Below, one piece after another: positions 8,341 to 17,455 of a stretch of 64,000 nt of DNA (within the stretch, counting starts at the first letter, position 1; every line of letters starts with the position of its first letter). Origin of the DNA: Flavobacterium pisciphilum (lineage in GTDB: Bacteria; Bacteroidota; Bacteroidia; Flavobacteriales; Flavobacteriaceae); the NCBI RefSeq assembly GCF_020905345.1, contig NZ_JAJJMO010000001.1, positions 1,302,001 to 1,366,000 on the forward strand. The letters are read 5' to 3'. The notes below the pieces were generated by a model that saw only the letters and a list, made by a program, of their open reading frames with translations, had not been told where the DNA came from and did no database searches. The position numbers were made by a program, and so were the translations under genes.

Positions 8341-8481
8341 GCCTGAAAATTACATTTTTCTACATCTGACTGCCAAGTAGTTCCACAGAAAGCCACTTCC
8401 CTGCAGGCACTCAATTTTCATCACACTTTTGTCGTCAGAGCCCGCATAGTGCGGGAATACAGTAACAATCTAAAGTGTTTA
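8341..8481 (+). promoter_or_regulatory. traE leader with CCCGCA/TGCGGG hairpin
   Basis: After the terminator a 140-bp leader precedes traE. It holds a perfect 6-bp GC-rich hairpin, CCCGCA-TAG-TGCGGG (8441-8455), about 27 bases before the start codon. No clear TTTG/TAnnTTTG promoter pair was found, so the promoter for traE-Q is not located. The hairpin could mark mRNA processing or translational control. Confidence 0.3.
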
Positions 8482-8790
8482 ATGATGAAAAAACAGAGAA
8501 AAAAAATCCTGCAGGCAGCAATGTTAGTGCTGTCATCCTTACAGTTATCTGCGCAGGGAAACGGTACGGCAGGTATCACGGAAGCCACGCAGATGGTCAC
8601 CTCTTATTTTGACCCTGCCACTCAGCTTATCTATGCCATAGGCGCAGTAGTAGGGTTAATTGGCGGGGTTAAAGTGTATAACAAATTCAGCAGCGGGGAC
8701 CCCGACACCTCAAAAACCGCGGCAAGCTGGTTCGGAGCCTGTATCTTCCTTATTGTAGCGGCTACCATACTGCGCTCCTTCTTCCTTTAA
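8482..8790 (+). CDS. traE: TraE, small membrane protein (DUF4134)
   Basis: About 102 aa. A signal-like segment (ILQAAMLVLSSLQLSAQG) is followed by two membrane helices (LIYAIGAVVGLIGGVKVY and CIFLIVAATILRSFF), the layout of DUF4134/TraE. These are VirB2/VirB3-like components of Bacteroidetes type IV secretion. I place the start at the ATG-ATG pair at 8482/8485; the ATT-like extension to 8449 would encode part of the leader hairpin. traF follows after 9 bp. Confidence 0.85.
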   Translation: MMKKQRKKILQAAMLVLSSLQLSAQGNGTAGITEATQMVTSYFDPATQLIYAIGAVVGLIGGVKVYNKFSSGDPDTSKTAASWFGACIFLIVAATILRSFFL

Positions 8791-8799
8791 CCCTGCACT

Positions 8800-9132
8800 A
8801 TGGATACGTACAACATCAACAAAGGTATTGGAAGGACAGTCGAGTTCAGGGGGCTCAAGGCGCAGTACCTTTTCATTTTCGCAGGCGGACTGCTTGGAAT
8901 ACTTATCCTGGTCATGATACTGTATATGGCCGGAACCAGTTCCTATATCTGTCTTTTTCTTGGGGCAGGCGGTGCTTCGCTGATCGTGTGGCAGACCTTC
9001 TCGCTCAACAGAAAGTACGGTGAACACGGACTGATGAAAATCGGAGCAAAAAAAAGGCATCCCCGATACATCATCTGCCGAAAACCAGTACGTCGCTGCT
9101 TAAGGCCAACTCCTAAACCCACTACGGCATGA
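8800..9132 (+). CDS. traF: TraF, small membrane protein (DUF4133)
   Basis: 110 aa beginning MDTYNINKGIGRTVEFRGLKAQ, the recognisable N-terminus of DUF4133/TraF proteins. Two adjacent membrane helices follow (YLFIFAGGLLGILILVMILY and YICLFLGAGGASLIVW), then a short basic tail. This is a VirB3-like inner-membrane component that in other systems works directly with the VirB4 ATPase encoded next. Its stop overlaps the traG start by 4 bp (ATGA), which implies translational coupling. Confidence 0.88.
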   Translation: MDTYNINKGIGRTVEFRGLKAQYLFIFAGGLLGILILVMILYMAGTSSYICLFLGAGGASLIVWQTFSLNRKYGEHGLMKIGAKKRHPRYIICRKPVRRCLRPTPKPTTA

Positions 9133-11633
9133 GAAATACAGCCAAGACCACAACACTGGAAAGCAGATTTCCACTGCTGGCAGTAGAGAACAACTGCATC
9201 CTTTCCAAGGACGCCGATATTACTGCCTGCTTTGAAGTCCGGCTGCCCGAACTCTTCACGGTGGCTTCGGCCGAGTATGAAGCTATTCATTCTGCCTGGC
9301 ATAAGGCCATTAAGACCCTGCCAGATTTTACGGTCGTCCATAAACAGGACTGGTACATCAGGGAAAATTATGATCCTGAATTAGATAAGGATGACCATAG
9401 TTTTCTGGCCAGGTCTTACCAGCGGCACTTTAATGAGCGTCCGTTCCTGAACCATTACTGCTACCTGTTCCTTACCAAGACCACCAAAGAGCGCATGAGG
9501 ATGCAGAGCAATTTCTCCTCGCTATGCAAAGGTACACTGATACCAAAGAAAATACGGGACAAAGAGACAATACATCGTTTTATGGAAGCCGTAGCGCAGT
9601 TTGAGCGCATTATAAACGACTGCGGATTTGTCAAAATCAGTCGGATGAGTGAAGACGACATTATTGGATCTGAAGACAGACAGGGACTGCTGGAACAGTA
9701 CCTGACCCTGTCAAGGGAAACCGGAACACCGCTCCAGGATATTGCCCTGGGCAGCGAAGAGGTCCGTGTGGGAAACAAAAGGCTGTGCCTGCATACCCTT
9801 TCTGACACCGACAACCTGCCCTCATCTGTATCGGCTGATACGCGATATGAAAAACTGTCCACCGACCGCAGTGACTGCCGACTTTCTTTTGCTGCGCCTG
9901 TGGGACTGCTGCTGAACTGCAACCACATTTACAACCAGTACCTGTTTTTGGACAACAGCGAGGAGAACCTGCTCAAGTTTGAAAAGTCAGCCCGAAACAT
10001 GCACTCGCTGGCACGATATAGCCGCGCGAACCAGATCAACAAAGAATGGATCGAACACTATCTCAATGAGGCACATTCTTTTGGACTGTCTTCCATCCGC
10101 GCGCATTTCAATATCATGGCATGGTCGGACGACCCATCCGAGCTCAAACAGCTGAAGAACGACTGCGGGAGCGCACTGGCCCTTATGGAATGCAAGCCAA
10201 GGCTTAACACGACTGATACCGCTACACTGTATTGGGCGGGAATGCCAGGAAATGCAGGAGATTTCCCCAGCGAGGAAAGCTTTTACACTTTTATCGGGCC
10301 TGCTTTGTGTTTCTTCACAGAGGAAACCAATTACCATAATTCGCCATCTCCTTTTGGTATCAACATGGCGGACAGGCTTACAGGGAAACCGATCCATCTG
10401 GACATTTCGGACCTGCCGATGAAACGAGGTATCATTACCAATCGTAATAAGTTCATACTCGGCCCCTCGGGAAGCGGCAAATCTTTTTTCACCAACCATA
10501 TGGTGAGGCAGTATTATGAGCAAGGCGCGCATGTATTGCTGGTGGATACCGGCAACTCGTATCAGGGTTTGTGCGAGCTTATCAAGGCAAAAACCAAAGG
10601 CGAAGACGGGGTATATTTTACCTATACCGAGGACAATCCCATTGCTTTTAACCCTTTCTATACCGACGACGGGGTTTTCGATATTGAAAAGAGGGAAAGC
10701 ATCAAAACCCTCATACTGACCTTATGGAAACGTGATGACGAGCCTCCCACGCGCTCCGAAGAGGTGGCACTCTCCAATGCCGTGAGCGGCTATATTGAAA
10801 GGATCAGGCAACTTGATGCATTTCCTTCTTTTAATGGTTTTTACCGTTACATAAAGGAGGATTTCCGTCAGGTATTGGAAGCAAAGCAGGTAAGGGAAAA
10901 AGACTTTGACCTAGCAAATTTCCTAAATGTGCTGGAGCCTTATTACCAAGGAGGCGAATACGATTACCTTCTGAATTCCGATAAACAGCTGGACCTGCTT
11001 TCCAAGCGTTTTATAGTATTTGAAATCGACGCGATCAAGGACCATAAAATCCTGTTTCCCATTGTGACGATCATCATTATGGAAGTGTTTATCAACAAGA
11101 TGAGAAGGCTCAAGGGTATCCGTAAACTGATCCTGATCGAAGAGGCATGGAAAGCGATTGCCAAGGAAGGAATGGCCGAATACCTCAAGTATCTTTTCAA
11201 GACTGTCCGCAAGTTCTTTGGAGAAGCCATTGTGGTAACCCAGGAGGTTGATGATATTATCAAGTCCCCTATTGTCAAGGAAAGCATCATCAACAATTCG
11301 GACTGCAAAATCCTGCTTGACCAGCGAAAATACATGAACAAGTTTGATGATATCCAAGCGATGCTGGGGCTGACCGATAAAGAAAAGGCACAGGTGCTTT
11401 CCATTAATATGAACAATGATGCATCACGCCTTTACAAGGAAGTATGGATCGGACTTGGAGGAACGCACTCTGCGGTCTATGCCACCGAAGTCAGCCTCGA
11501 AGAGTATTATGCCTACACAACCGAAGAAACCGAAAAACTGGAAGTGATGCAGCTTGCCTCGGAACTTGGGGGAAATGTAGAGCTCGCCATCAAGCAGATA
11601 GCCATAAGGAGGCGCGAGCATGAAAATCCATAA
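9129..11633 (+). CDS. traG: TraG, VirB4-type conjugation ATPase
   Basis: 834-aa motor ATPase of the conjugative type IV secretion system. Walker A is visible as LGPSGSGKSFF (about residues 442-452), Walker B as KLILIEEAWKAIA (about 674-686), and a conserved RKFFGEAIVVTQEVDDI segment follows. Length and position after TraF match Bacteroidetes TraG (VirB4, not the VirD4 coupling protein despite the name). It energises assembly of the transfer channel at the inner membrane. Confidence 0.93.
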   Translation: MRNTAKTTTLESRFPLLAVENNCILSKDADITACFEVRLPELFTVASAEYEAIHSAWHKAIKTLPDFTVVHKQDWYIRENYDPELDKDDHSFLARSYQRHFNERPFLNHYCYLFLTKTTKERMRMQSNFSSLCKGTLIPKKIRDKETIHRFMEAVAQFERIINDCGFVKISRMSEDDIIGSEDRQGLLEQYLTLSRETGTPLQDIALGSEEVRVGNKRLCLHTLSDTDNLPSSVSADTRYEKLSTDRSDCRLSFAAPVGLLLNCNHIYNQYLFLDNSEENLLKFEKSARNMHSLARYSRANQINKEWIEHYLNEAHSFGLSSIRAHFNIMAWSDDPSELKQLKNDCGSALALMECKPRLNTTDTATLYWAGMPGNAGDFPSEESFYTFIGPALCFFTEETNYHNSPSPFGINMADRLTGKPIHLDISDLPMKRGIITNRNKFILGPSGSGKSFFTNHMVRQYYEQGAHVLLVDTGNSYQGLCELIKAKTKGEDGVYFTYTEDNPIAFNPFYTDDGVFDIEKRESIKTLILTLWKRDDEPPTRSEEVALSNAVSGYIERIRQLDAFPSFNGFYRYIKEDFRQVLEAKQVREKDFDLANFLNVLEPYYQGGEYDYLLNSDKQLDLLSKRFIVFEIDAIKDHKILFPIVTIIIMEVFINKMRRLKGIRKLILIEEAWKAIAKEGMAEYLKYLFKTVRKFFGEAIVVTQEVDDIIKSPIVKESIINNSDCKILLDQRKYMNKFDDIQAMLGLTDKEKAQVLSINMNNDASRLYKEVWIGLGGTHSAVYATEVSLEEYYAYTTEETEKLEVMQLASELGGNVELAIKQIAIRRREHENP

Positions 11634-11659
11634 TTAGTAATAATTCTAAATCTATAAAA

Positions 11660-12292
11660 ATGAAAAAAATATTATTTATGGTGTCTGCGGCAATTATGCT
11701 TGCCGCTGCACCATCAGCAAAAGCGCAGTTCGTGGTTACCGACCCGGCCAACCTGGCCTCGGGGATTCTCAACAGCGCAAACGAAATCATACAGACTTCC
11801 TCTACGGTAAGCAATGTAGTTAAAAACTTCAAGGAAGTCGAAAAGGTATACAAGCAGGGCAAGGAATATTATGACAAGCTGCAGGCCATTAATAATCTGG
11901 TAAAAGACGCCCGCAAGGTACAGCAGACAGTACTCTTGGTGGGCGATGTATCGGAAATGTATGTACAGAATTTCGGCAGGATGCTCAGTGACCCTAATTT
12001 TTCGGCAAGGGAACTAACCGCTATTGCCAAGGGGTATTCGGCGCTGCTGGGAGAAAGTACCGAGCTTTTAAAAGAACTCAAGCAGATTGTAACCTCATCA
12101 AGCTTGTCGCTCAGTGATAAGGAACGCATGGACATTGTTGACCGTGTATACAAGGAGGTTAAAGAATACCACAGCCTGGTGCGCTACTACACCAACAAGA
12201 ATATTTCGGTCAGCATCCTGAGGGCTAAAAAGCAGAACAGCACCAAAAGGGTGCTTGAGCTTTACGGCACTCCTGACCAAAAATACTGGTGA
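11660..12292 (+). CDS. traI: TraI-like conjugal transfer protein (DUF4141)
   Basis: 210 aa with a clear signal peptide (MKKILFMVSAAIMLAAAPSA, cleavage near AKAQ) and an otherwise helical, coiled-coil-rich periplasmic body. The pattern of a VirB5-like protein between the VirB4 and VirB6 homologues identifies it as TraI (DUF4141) of Bacteroidetes elements, unrelated to the F-plasmid relaxase TraI. The gene ends one base before the traJ start. Confidence 0.82.
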   Translation: MKKILFMVSAAIMLAAAPSAKAQFVVTDPANLASGILNSANEIIQTSSTVSNVVKNFKEVEKVYKQGKEYYDKLQAINNLVKDARKVQQTVLLVGDVSEMYVQNFGRMLSDPNFSARELTAIAKGYSALLGESTELLKELKQIVTSSSLSLSDKERMDIVDRVYKEVKEYHSLVRYYTNKNISVSILRAKKQNSTKRVLELYGTPDQKYW

Positions 12293-12293
12293 T

Positions 12294-13289
12294 ATGGAAT
12301 TTAATAATCTTCACCAGGTCCTCCGCTCACTTTATGATGAGATGCTGCCACTCTCAGCCGATATGGCGGCAGTAGCCAAGGGACTTGCCGGACTCGGGGC
12401 ACTGTTTTTTGTGGCTTTGAAAGTCTGGCAGGCGCTCAGCCGGGCAGAACCTATTGATGTCTACCCGCTGCTGCGCCCTTTTGCACTTGGGCTCTGCATC
12501 ATGTTTTTCCCGAGCATTGTACTGGGCACTATCAATGCCGTATTAAGCCCGATAGTCCACGGAACGCACAGCATTCTGGAAGATCAGGTATTGGACCTGA
12601 ACGATCTGCAGGCAAAAAAAGACCAGCTGGAGCATGAAGCGATGATCCGCAATCCCGAGACCGCCTATATGGTATCGGACGCGGAGTTTGACAAGAAACT
12701 CGACGAGCTGGGCTGGTCTCCTTCGGATATCGGGACTATGGCCGGAATGTATATGGACAGGCAGACCTATCAGATAGAGAAAATAATAAAAGAATGGTTT
12801 CGCAACCTGCTTGAAATACTGTTTCAGTCTGCAGCGCTGGTTATCGATACCATACGGACTTTCTTTCTGATTGTTCTCTCGATCCTTGGCCCTATTGCAT
12901 TTGCCATATCAGTCTGGGACGGCTTTGAGTCAACACTCACCCAGTGGATTACCCGTTACGTCAGCGTTTATCTCTGGCTTCCAGTAGCGGACCTGTTCAG
13001 CTCAATGCTAGCCAGGATCCAGTCACTGATCATTGAAAAGGACATTGAAATGCTTGCAGATCCCTCTTTCATTCCTGATACCTCAAACACGGTGTACATC
13101 ATTTTTATGATCATCGGTATCGTGGGTTATTTTACTATTCCGACGGTAACAGGCTGGATTATACAGGCAGGAGGCGCAGGAAACTTTTCACGAAACGTTC
13201 ACCAGACTGCCATGAAATCCGGAAATATCGCAGGCGCCGGAGCAGGATCGGCCGCTGGCAACATTGCCGGAAGGCTGATCAATAAATAA
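12294..13289 (+). CDS. traJ: TraJ, VirB6-like polytopic membrane protein
   Basis: 331 aa with several membrane helices: about residues 30-48, 64-85, 180-215 (LVIDTIRTFFLIVLSILGPIA), 230-250 and 265-285, then a Gly/Ala-rich tail. It corresponds to the inner-membrane VirB6-like channel component TraJ. I use the ATG at 12294, one base after the traI stop; the frame remains open upstream inside traI but that part has no homologous look. Confidence 0.88.
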   Translation: MEFNNLHQVLRSLYDEMLPLSADMAAVAKGLAGLGALFFVALKVWQALSRAEPIDVYPLLRPFALGLCIMFFPSIVLGTINAVLSPIVHGTHSILEDQVLDLNDLQAKKDQLEHEAMIRNPETAYMVSDAEFDKKLDELGWSPSDIGTMAGMYMDRQTYQIEKIIKEWFRNLLEILFQSAALVIDTIRTFFLIVLSILGPIAFAISVWDGFESTLTQWITRYVSVYLWLPVADLFSSMLARIQSLIIEKDIEMLADPSFIPDTSNTVYIIFMIIGIVGYFTIPTVTGWIIQAGGAGNFSRNVHQTAMKSGNIAGAGAGSAAGNIAGRLINK

Positions 13290-13307
13290 CTATAAATATT
13301 CAATAAA

Positions 13308-13931
13308 ATGGAATTTAAAACACTGAGAAATATAGAAAACAGTTTTAGGCAGATCAGGCTCTACGCTATCTTGTTTGCCGGGCTCTGTGCAACGGTGACC
13401 GGATACGCCCTTTGGAAATCGTACGGTTTTGCCGAGCTGCAGCGCCAGAAAATTTATGTGCTGGACAATGGCAAATCGCTCATGCTGGCACTTGCCCAGG
13501 ACGCCTCGATCAACCGTCCGGTTGAAGCACGCGAGCACGTAAGGCGCTTTCACGAACTGTTCTTTACCCTGGCACCGGATAAAAATGCCATTGAAAGCAA
13601 CATGAAAAGGGCATTTAACCTTGCCGATAAAAGCGCCTTTGACTATTACAAGGACCTTTTGGAGAAAGGCTATTACGGCCGTATCATATCGGGCAATGTA
13701 CAGCAGCGTATCGAGATAGACAGTGTGGTCTGCAATTTCGAGACGTATCCGTATGCGGTGAGAAGCTATGCCCGGCAGATTATAATACGCTCCAGCAATG
13801 TGACCCGGCGCAGTCTGCTTACATCCTGCCTACTGGTCAACTCGGTGCGTTCGGACAATAACCCTCAGGGCTTTACTATTGAAAAGTTTGCGGTGGTTGA
13901 AAACAGGGACATAGAAGTTATTGAACGCTAA
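13308..13931 (+). CDS. traK: TraK, VirB8-like conjugation protein
   Basis: 207 aa with a short cytoplasmic N-terminus, one membrane helix (LYAILFAGLCATVTGYALW, about residues 18-36) and a periplasmic domain. This is the bitopic layout of VirB8 proteins, and the NIENSFRQIRLYAI start is characteristic of Bacteroidetes TraK. It probably scaffolds inner- and outer-membrane subcomplexes. It lies 18 bp after traJ, with an unnamed gene following 10 bp after its stop. Confidence 0.88.
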   Translation: MEFKTLRNIENSFRQIRLYAILFAGLCATVTGYALWKSYGFAELQRQKIYVLDNGKSLMLALAQDASINRPVEAREHVRRFHELFFTLAPDKNAIESNMKRAFNLADKSAFDYYKDLLEKGYYGRIISGNVQQRIEIDSVVCNFETYPYAVRSYARQIIIRSSNVTRRSLLTSCLLVNSVRSDNNPQGFTIEKFAVVENRDIEVIER

Positions 13932-13941
13932 AAAAAATCTC

Positions 13942-14370
13942 ATGGAAGCATTATTAGATTTAGACGCATTCGCGAGAGTCCTAACTGACAAAGGATATAG
14001 CGGTTATTTCCATACGCAGGGTGCGCATGCCGGAAAGCTCAAAGACAGCATCGGGGAATACCTTGAAAGCTGCCGAAAAGAAACAGACTGTTTACCCGAA
14101 GAGGACTTGCTGCTGACAGGCTACCTGCAATGGTCGGGCCCGGACAAGCCCAGTGTACGATGCATTATGCTGGTAAAATACCTTGCCGGTAAATTTTCCC
14201 TGAGCGCAATGGAGGTTGCAAGGAAAGACCAATTTGGACAGCTGCTGAAAAAATCGGAACTGAAAAACCTGTCTGTGCTATCTGCACCGGGCGCAGCTCA
14301 GGCAGTCGCTTTGGTGAGTGAAGAACACGAGCAAAAAGCAGATAGGTCCGCTAAACGTTTCAAGCTATGA
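13942..14370 (+). CDS. Hypothetical protein inserted between traK and traL
   Basis: 142 aa from the ATG at 13942 (a TTG at 13921 is also in frame but overlaps traK). I do not recognise the family. It has no signal peptide or membrane helix and is predicted soluble, with a C-terminal basic end (ADRSAKRFKL). In classical CTnDOT traL follows traK directly, so this is an extra gene within the transfer operon. A cytoplasmic regulator or a structural accessory are both possible. Confidence 0.65.
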   Translation: MEALLDLDAFARVLTDKGYSGYFHTQGAHAGKLKDSIGEYLESCRKETDCLPEEDLLLTGYLQWSGPDKPSVRCIMLVKYLAGKFSLSAMEVARKDQFGQLLKKSELKNLSVLSAPGAAQAVALVSEEHEQKADRSAKRFKL

Positions 14371-14389
14371 AAACAGAAATAATAACGTT

Positions 14390-14659
14390 ATGAAAAATTT
14401 AAGAACAAAAATAGACCAGTGGCTGGAAAAGCTTGATAAGGACTGGGAAGCGATGCCTGTAAAAAGGCAGCATCTGGTGATACTGTACTTTTTTGCAGCG
14501 TACGTGCTGCTTACCGGAGTTGTCATTTTCAATGTCTGCCGTGATACTGCAGCTGCCCGAAATAGCATGGCTGTAGACCATATCGAAAACCCCGCCCCGT
14601 CAGGAAAACAAAGTCCGGCGCCTTTGCAGGATTCCCTAAAGCCTATTTTAAAACAATAA
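14390..14659 (+). CDS. traL: TraL, small membrane protein (DUF3989)
   Basis: 89 aa. The N-terminus LRTKIDQWLEKLDKDWEAMP, a single membrane helix (HLVILYFFAAYVLLTGVVIF) and a short proline-rich periplasmic tail match DUF3989/TraL. The ATG at 14390 is preferred; a frame from 14318 would overlap the previous gene. It lies directly upstream of traM, which it usually accompanies. The role in the complex is unknown. Confidence 0.8.
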   Translation: MKNLRTKIDQWLEKLDKDWEAMPVKRQHLVILYFFAAYVLLTGVVIFNVCRDTAAARNSMAVDHIENPAPSGKQSPAPLQDSLKPILKQ

Positions 14660-14663
14660 GATT

Positions 14664-15950
14664 ATGAAAGACACTAAGAAAAAGGTCAGCCTTCTCTCAG
14701 AAGGGACCGGCCATAGCAGTACCTCGTTTTTGCCTGATGAAAAAAAGGGAACTGTCGAGCGTCTTAAAAAGCCGCTGATTTTTACCCTGATGGGTATTGT
14801 CTGCATCGGCTGCCTGTATCTGATTTTTAATCCTTCGACAGATAAAAAGCAGATCGAAAATATCGGGCTGAATGACAGCGTGCCGCAGGCAAGCGAATCG
14901 GTACTGCAGGAAGACAAGGAGAAAGCGTATGAGCAGGAAATGCTCGAAGACAAAGAAGAGCAAAAAAAGAAAGCGTTAACAACGCTGTCCGATTACTGGA
15001 ATCAGGACAGCGATAAGCAGAAAGAAACCGTGCCTGATCAGGCGGAAGAGCCAAACAATCCAGCGCTGAACAGCTACCGCAATGCACAAAGCACGCTGGG
15101 CTCTTTTTATCAGCAAGAGACCGGTGAAACAAAAGAACTCCGCAGGCAACTCGAGGAGCTCAAGGAGGAACTCGCCCAAAAGGATGTTCCCGCCCCTGTC
15201 ACTATTGATGACCAATTGGCACTTATGGAAAAATCCTATCAGATGGCCGCCAAGTACCTTCCATCCGGATCCAGTCCTGCAGAGCCTGTAGGCAAAAACA
15301 CTGCTGCGCCGATTGCACACTCACAAAAGGAGGCTTTTGAAGCATTAATTCCCGCAAAAAAAAACAGGGTATCCTCGCTGTACCGCCAACCTTCCGACAG
15401 CACTTTTCTGGCTGAATGGGATAAAAACGGAAACCACGGATTTTACACCGCAGGTAAATCAGAAGAGCTGCAACAGCCAAAAAACAGCGTGAAGGCATGC
15501 GTGCACCAGTCTCAGACCATTATTGGTGAGACAGCTGTTTCCCTTCGTTTGTTAGAGCCTGCCCGGATGTCAGGTCTTACTGTAAGGGCAGGAACAATGG
15601 TAACGGCGAATGCCAAGATACAGGCAGGACGCCTGCAGTTAAAAGTCACTTCAATCGAACTGGACGGTATTATTATCCCGGCGGACATCACCATTTATGA
15701 CCTGGACGGACAGCAGGGCGTAGCTGTTCCCTATTCAGCTGAAAGGAATGCCCTTACAGAAATGGCGGGCAATATGAGCCAGCAGTCCGGGACGAGCCTT
15801 ATGATGACACAGTCTGCGGGACAGCAAATGGCCGCGGATTTAAGCCGGGGCGTAGTCCAGGGCATCTCGGGCTATTTCTCCAAAAAAGTAAGAACGCCTA
15901 AAGTGATCCTGAAAGCGGGACATCAGGTCTTTCTGGTGTCTAAAAAATAA
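14664..15950 (+). CDS. traM: TraM, VirB10-like conjugation protein
   Basis: 428 aa. A single membrane helix (PLIFTLMGIVCIGCLYLIF, about residues 36-54) is followed by a long Glu/Lys/Gln-rich, coiled-coil-like region (about 65-190). A conserved C-terminal domain begins near residue 260 (VKACVHQSQTIIGETAVSLR) and contains SIELDGIIIPADITIYDLDG. This is the TraM layout, a VirB10-like protein that spans the periplasm and reaches the outer-membrane complex. It is 4 bp after traL and 22 bp before traN. Confidence 0.9.
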   Translation: MKDTKKKVSLLSEGTGHSSTSFLPDEKKGTVERLKKPLIFTLMGIVCIGCLYLIFNPSTDKKQIENIGLNDSVPQASESVLQEDKEKAYEQEMLEDKEEQKKKALTTLSDYWNQDSDKQKETVPDQAEEPNNPALNSYRNAQSTLGSFYQQETGETKELRRQLEELKEELAQKDVPAPVTIDDQLALMEKSYQMAAKYLPSGSSPAEPVGKNTAAPIAHSQKEAFEALIPAKKNRVSSLYRQPSDSTFLAEWDKNGNHGFYTAGKSEELQQPKNSVKACVHQSQTIIGETAVSLRLLEPARMSGLTVRAGTMVTANAKIQAGRLQLKVTSIELDGIIIPADITIYDLDGQQGVAVPYSAERNALTEMAGNMSQQSGTSLMMTQSAGQQMAADLSRGVVQGISGYFSKKVRTPKVILKAGHQVFLVSKK

Positions 15951-15972
15951 CAGCAATCCTAAATAAATTATT

Positions 15973-16866
15973 ATGAAAAATCATTTCAAAACATTTTGGG
16001 CAACCGCCCTTTTAATAGCCTTTTCACTGACCTCATCTGCGCAGGAGAACCAAATCGAAAACCTTGAGTTCGCAAAGATAGAACCCTACAATATGCAGGT
16101 TACCTATGACAAAACTTCGCATCTTATTTTCCCTTCGGCTATCCGATATGTGGATCTTGGAAGCGAACACCTGATTGCGGAAAAGGCCCAGGATGCGGAA
16201 AATGTGCTGCGCGTCAAGTCATCGGTCAAGAATTTTGAAGAAGAAACGAACTTTTCAGTAATTACCGATGACGGCCGTTTTTACAGTTTTAACGTGCACT
16301 ACAGTTCCAGCCCGCCTACTCTCAGCTATGATCTTGTGGCAATGCAGAAAGCCACGGACAAGGCAAGGGGAAACGGCGTTCTTTTTGAAGAGCTTGGGAA
16401 AACTCCGCCATCGCTCGCTGTACTGATACTGGAAACCATTTACAAAAAAAATAAGCGAATCGTAAAACACATTGCATCGAAGCGTTTCGGCATACAATTC
16501 ACCTTAAAGGGAATTTATATCCACAATGGCAGGTATTATTTTCATACGGAACTTGGAAACCAAACCAATGTCCCTTTCGTCATTGATTTTATGAGCTTCA
16601 AGGTGATAGACAAAAAAACAGCCAGACGCACTGCCGCTCAGCAAATAACGCTGGTCCCGCTTCGCATGTTCAAGCCCCTTACGGAGATTCCAGGAAGGAG
16701 CACAGACCAGAATGTTTTCCTTTTAGACCAGTTTACCATCGCTGATGACAAGCTGTTGGTAATTGAGATTTTCGAGAAAAACGGAGGCAGGCACCAGATA
16801 CTGGAGCTGGAAAATTCAGATTTGGTAAAAGCAAGGCTGATCAATGACATGCACCTGAAATTTTAA
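15973..16866 (+). CDS. traN: TraN, VirB9-like conjugation protein (DUF4138)
   Basis: 297 aa with a signal peptide (MKNHFKTFWATALLIAFSLTSSAQ) and a mainly beta periplasmic body containing YDKTSHLIFPSAIRYVDLGS near residue 47, a hallmark of TraN/DUF4138. It is thought to form the outer part of the transfer channel together with TraM. Spacing to traO is 20 bp. Confidence 0.9.
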   Translation: MKNHFKTFWATALLIAFSLTSSAQENQIENLEFAKIEPYNMQVTYDKTSHLIFPSAIRYVDLGSEHLIAEKAQDAENVLRVKSSVKNFEEETNFSVITDDGRFYSFNVHYSSSPPTLSYDLVAMQKATDKARGNGVLFEELGKTPPSLAVLILETIYKKNKRIVKHIASKRFGIQFTLKGIYIHNGRYYFHTELGNQTNVPFVIDFMSFKVIDKKTARRTAAQQITLVPLRMFKPLTEIPGRSTDQNVFLLDQFTIADDKLLVIEIFEKNGGRHQILELENSDLVKARLINDMHLKF

Positions 16867-16886
16867 CAACGATAAAAAACAGAAAA

Positions 16887-17447
16887 ATGAAAAAATATAT
16901 CTATGCAGTGATCCTGGTATTGACCAGCATTATTATGACCAACGCACAGCGCATGATCCCGAGGCAAAAAGGATTCGAAATTAATACCGGAACCTTATCC
17001 GGTGATAGCCCATGGCGTAATTATTTCCTGAACCTTGGCATGACCATAAATGGCAAAAACGGCAGTTATCAGCTTTGGACATTGGAGTACAGCCACCAGT
17101 ATTCGAAGTACAAAGGCCTGAACCTGCCTTTGGAAACCTATATCGCGGAAGGCGGTTACAGTTTCTTCCTGCTGGGCGATGCCCGCAGGAATATTGTCCT
17201 GAATGCAGCCCTTACGGGAGTTTTGGGTTATGAGAGCATCAACCGCGGTGAGGATCTGCTGCAGGACGGGGCTAAAATAATAAGCGAAGACAGCTTCCTT
17301 TACGGCGCCGGCGGACGGTTGTCTTATGAAACCTACCTGTCCGATCATCTGGTGCTTTTGCTGCAGGGCCGCATAAAAGTGTTGTTTGGCACTGGCCTGC
17401 AGCAGCTCCGCCCCTCGGCTGGTTTGGGATTAAGGTATAACTTTTAA
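16887..17447 (+). CDS. traO: TraO, outer-membrane conjugation protein
   Basis: 186 aa with a signal peptide (MKKYIYAVILVLTSIIMTNA, cleavage near AQR) followed by alternating-hydrophobicity strands and a terminal phenylalanine (GLGLRYNF), which indicates an outer-membrane beta-barrel. It matches TraO by size, position and the RMIPRQKGFEINTG start. In CTnDOT-like operons traP (a primase) follows traO, but here the traQ-like gene follows directly, so traP is absent. Confidence 0.85.
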   Translation: MKKYIYAVILVLTSIIMTNAQRMIPRQKGFEINTGTLSGDSPWRNYFLNLGMTINGKNGSYQLWTLEYSHQYSKYKGLNLPLETYIAEGGYSFFLLGDARRNIVLNAALTGVLGYESINRGEDLLQDGAKIISEDSFLYGAGGRLSYETYLSDHLVLLLQGRIKVLFGTGLQQLRPSAGLGLRYNF

Positions 17448-17455
17448 AACCTAAA

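Noticed and set aside
9987..10532. Long minus-strand frame inside traG (181 codons)
   Set aside because: Shadow of a GC-richer coding region; traG motifs are continuous across it on the plus strand.
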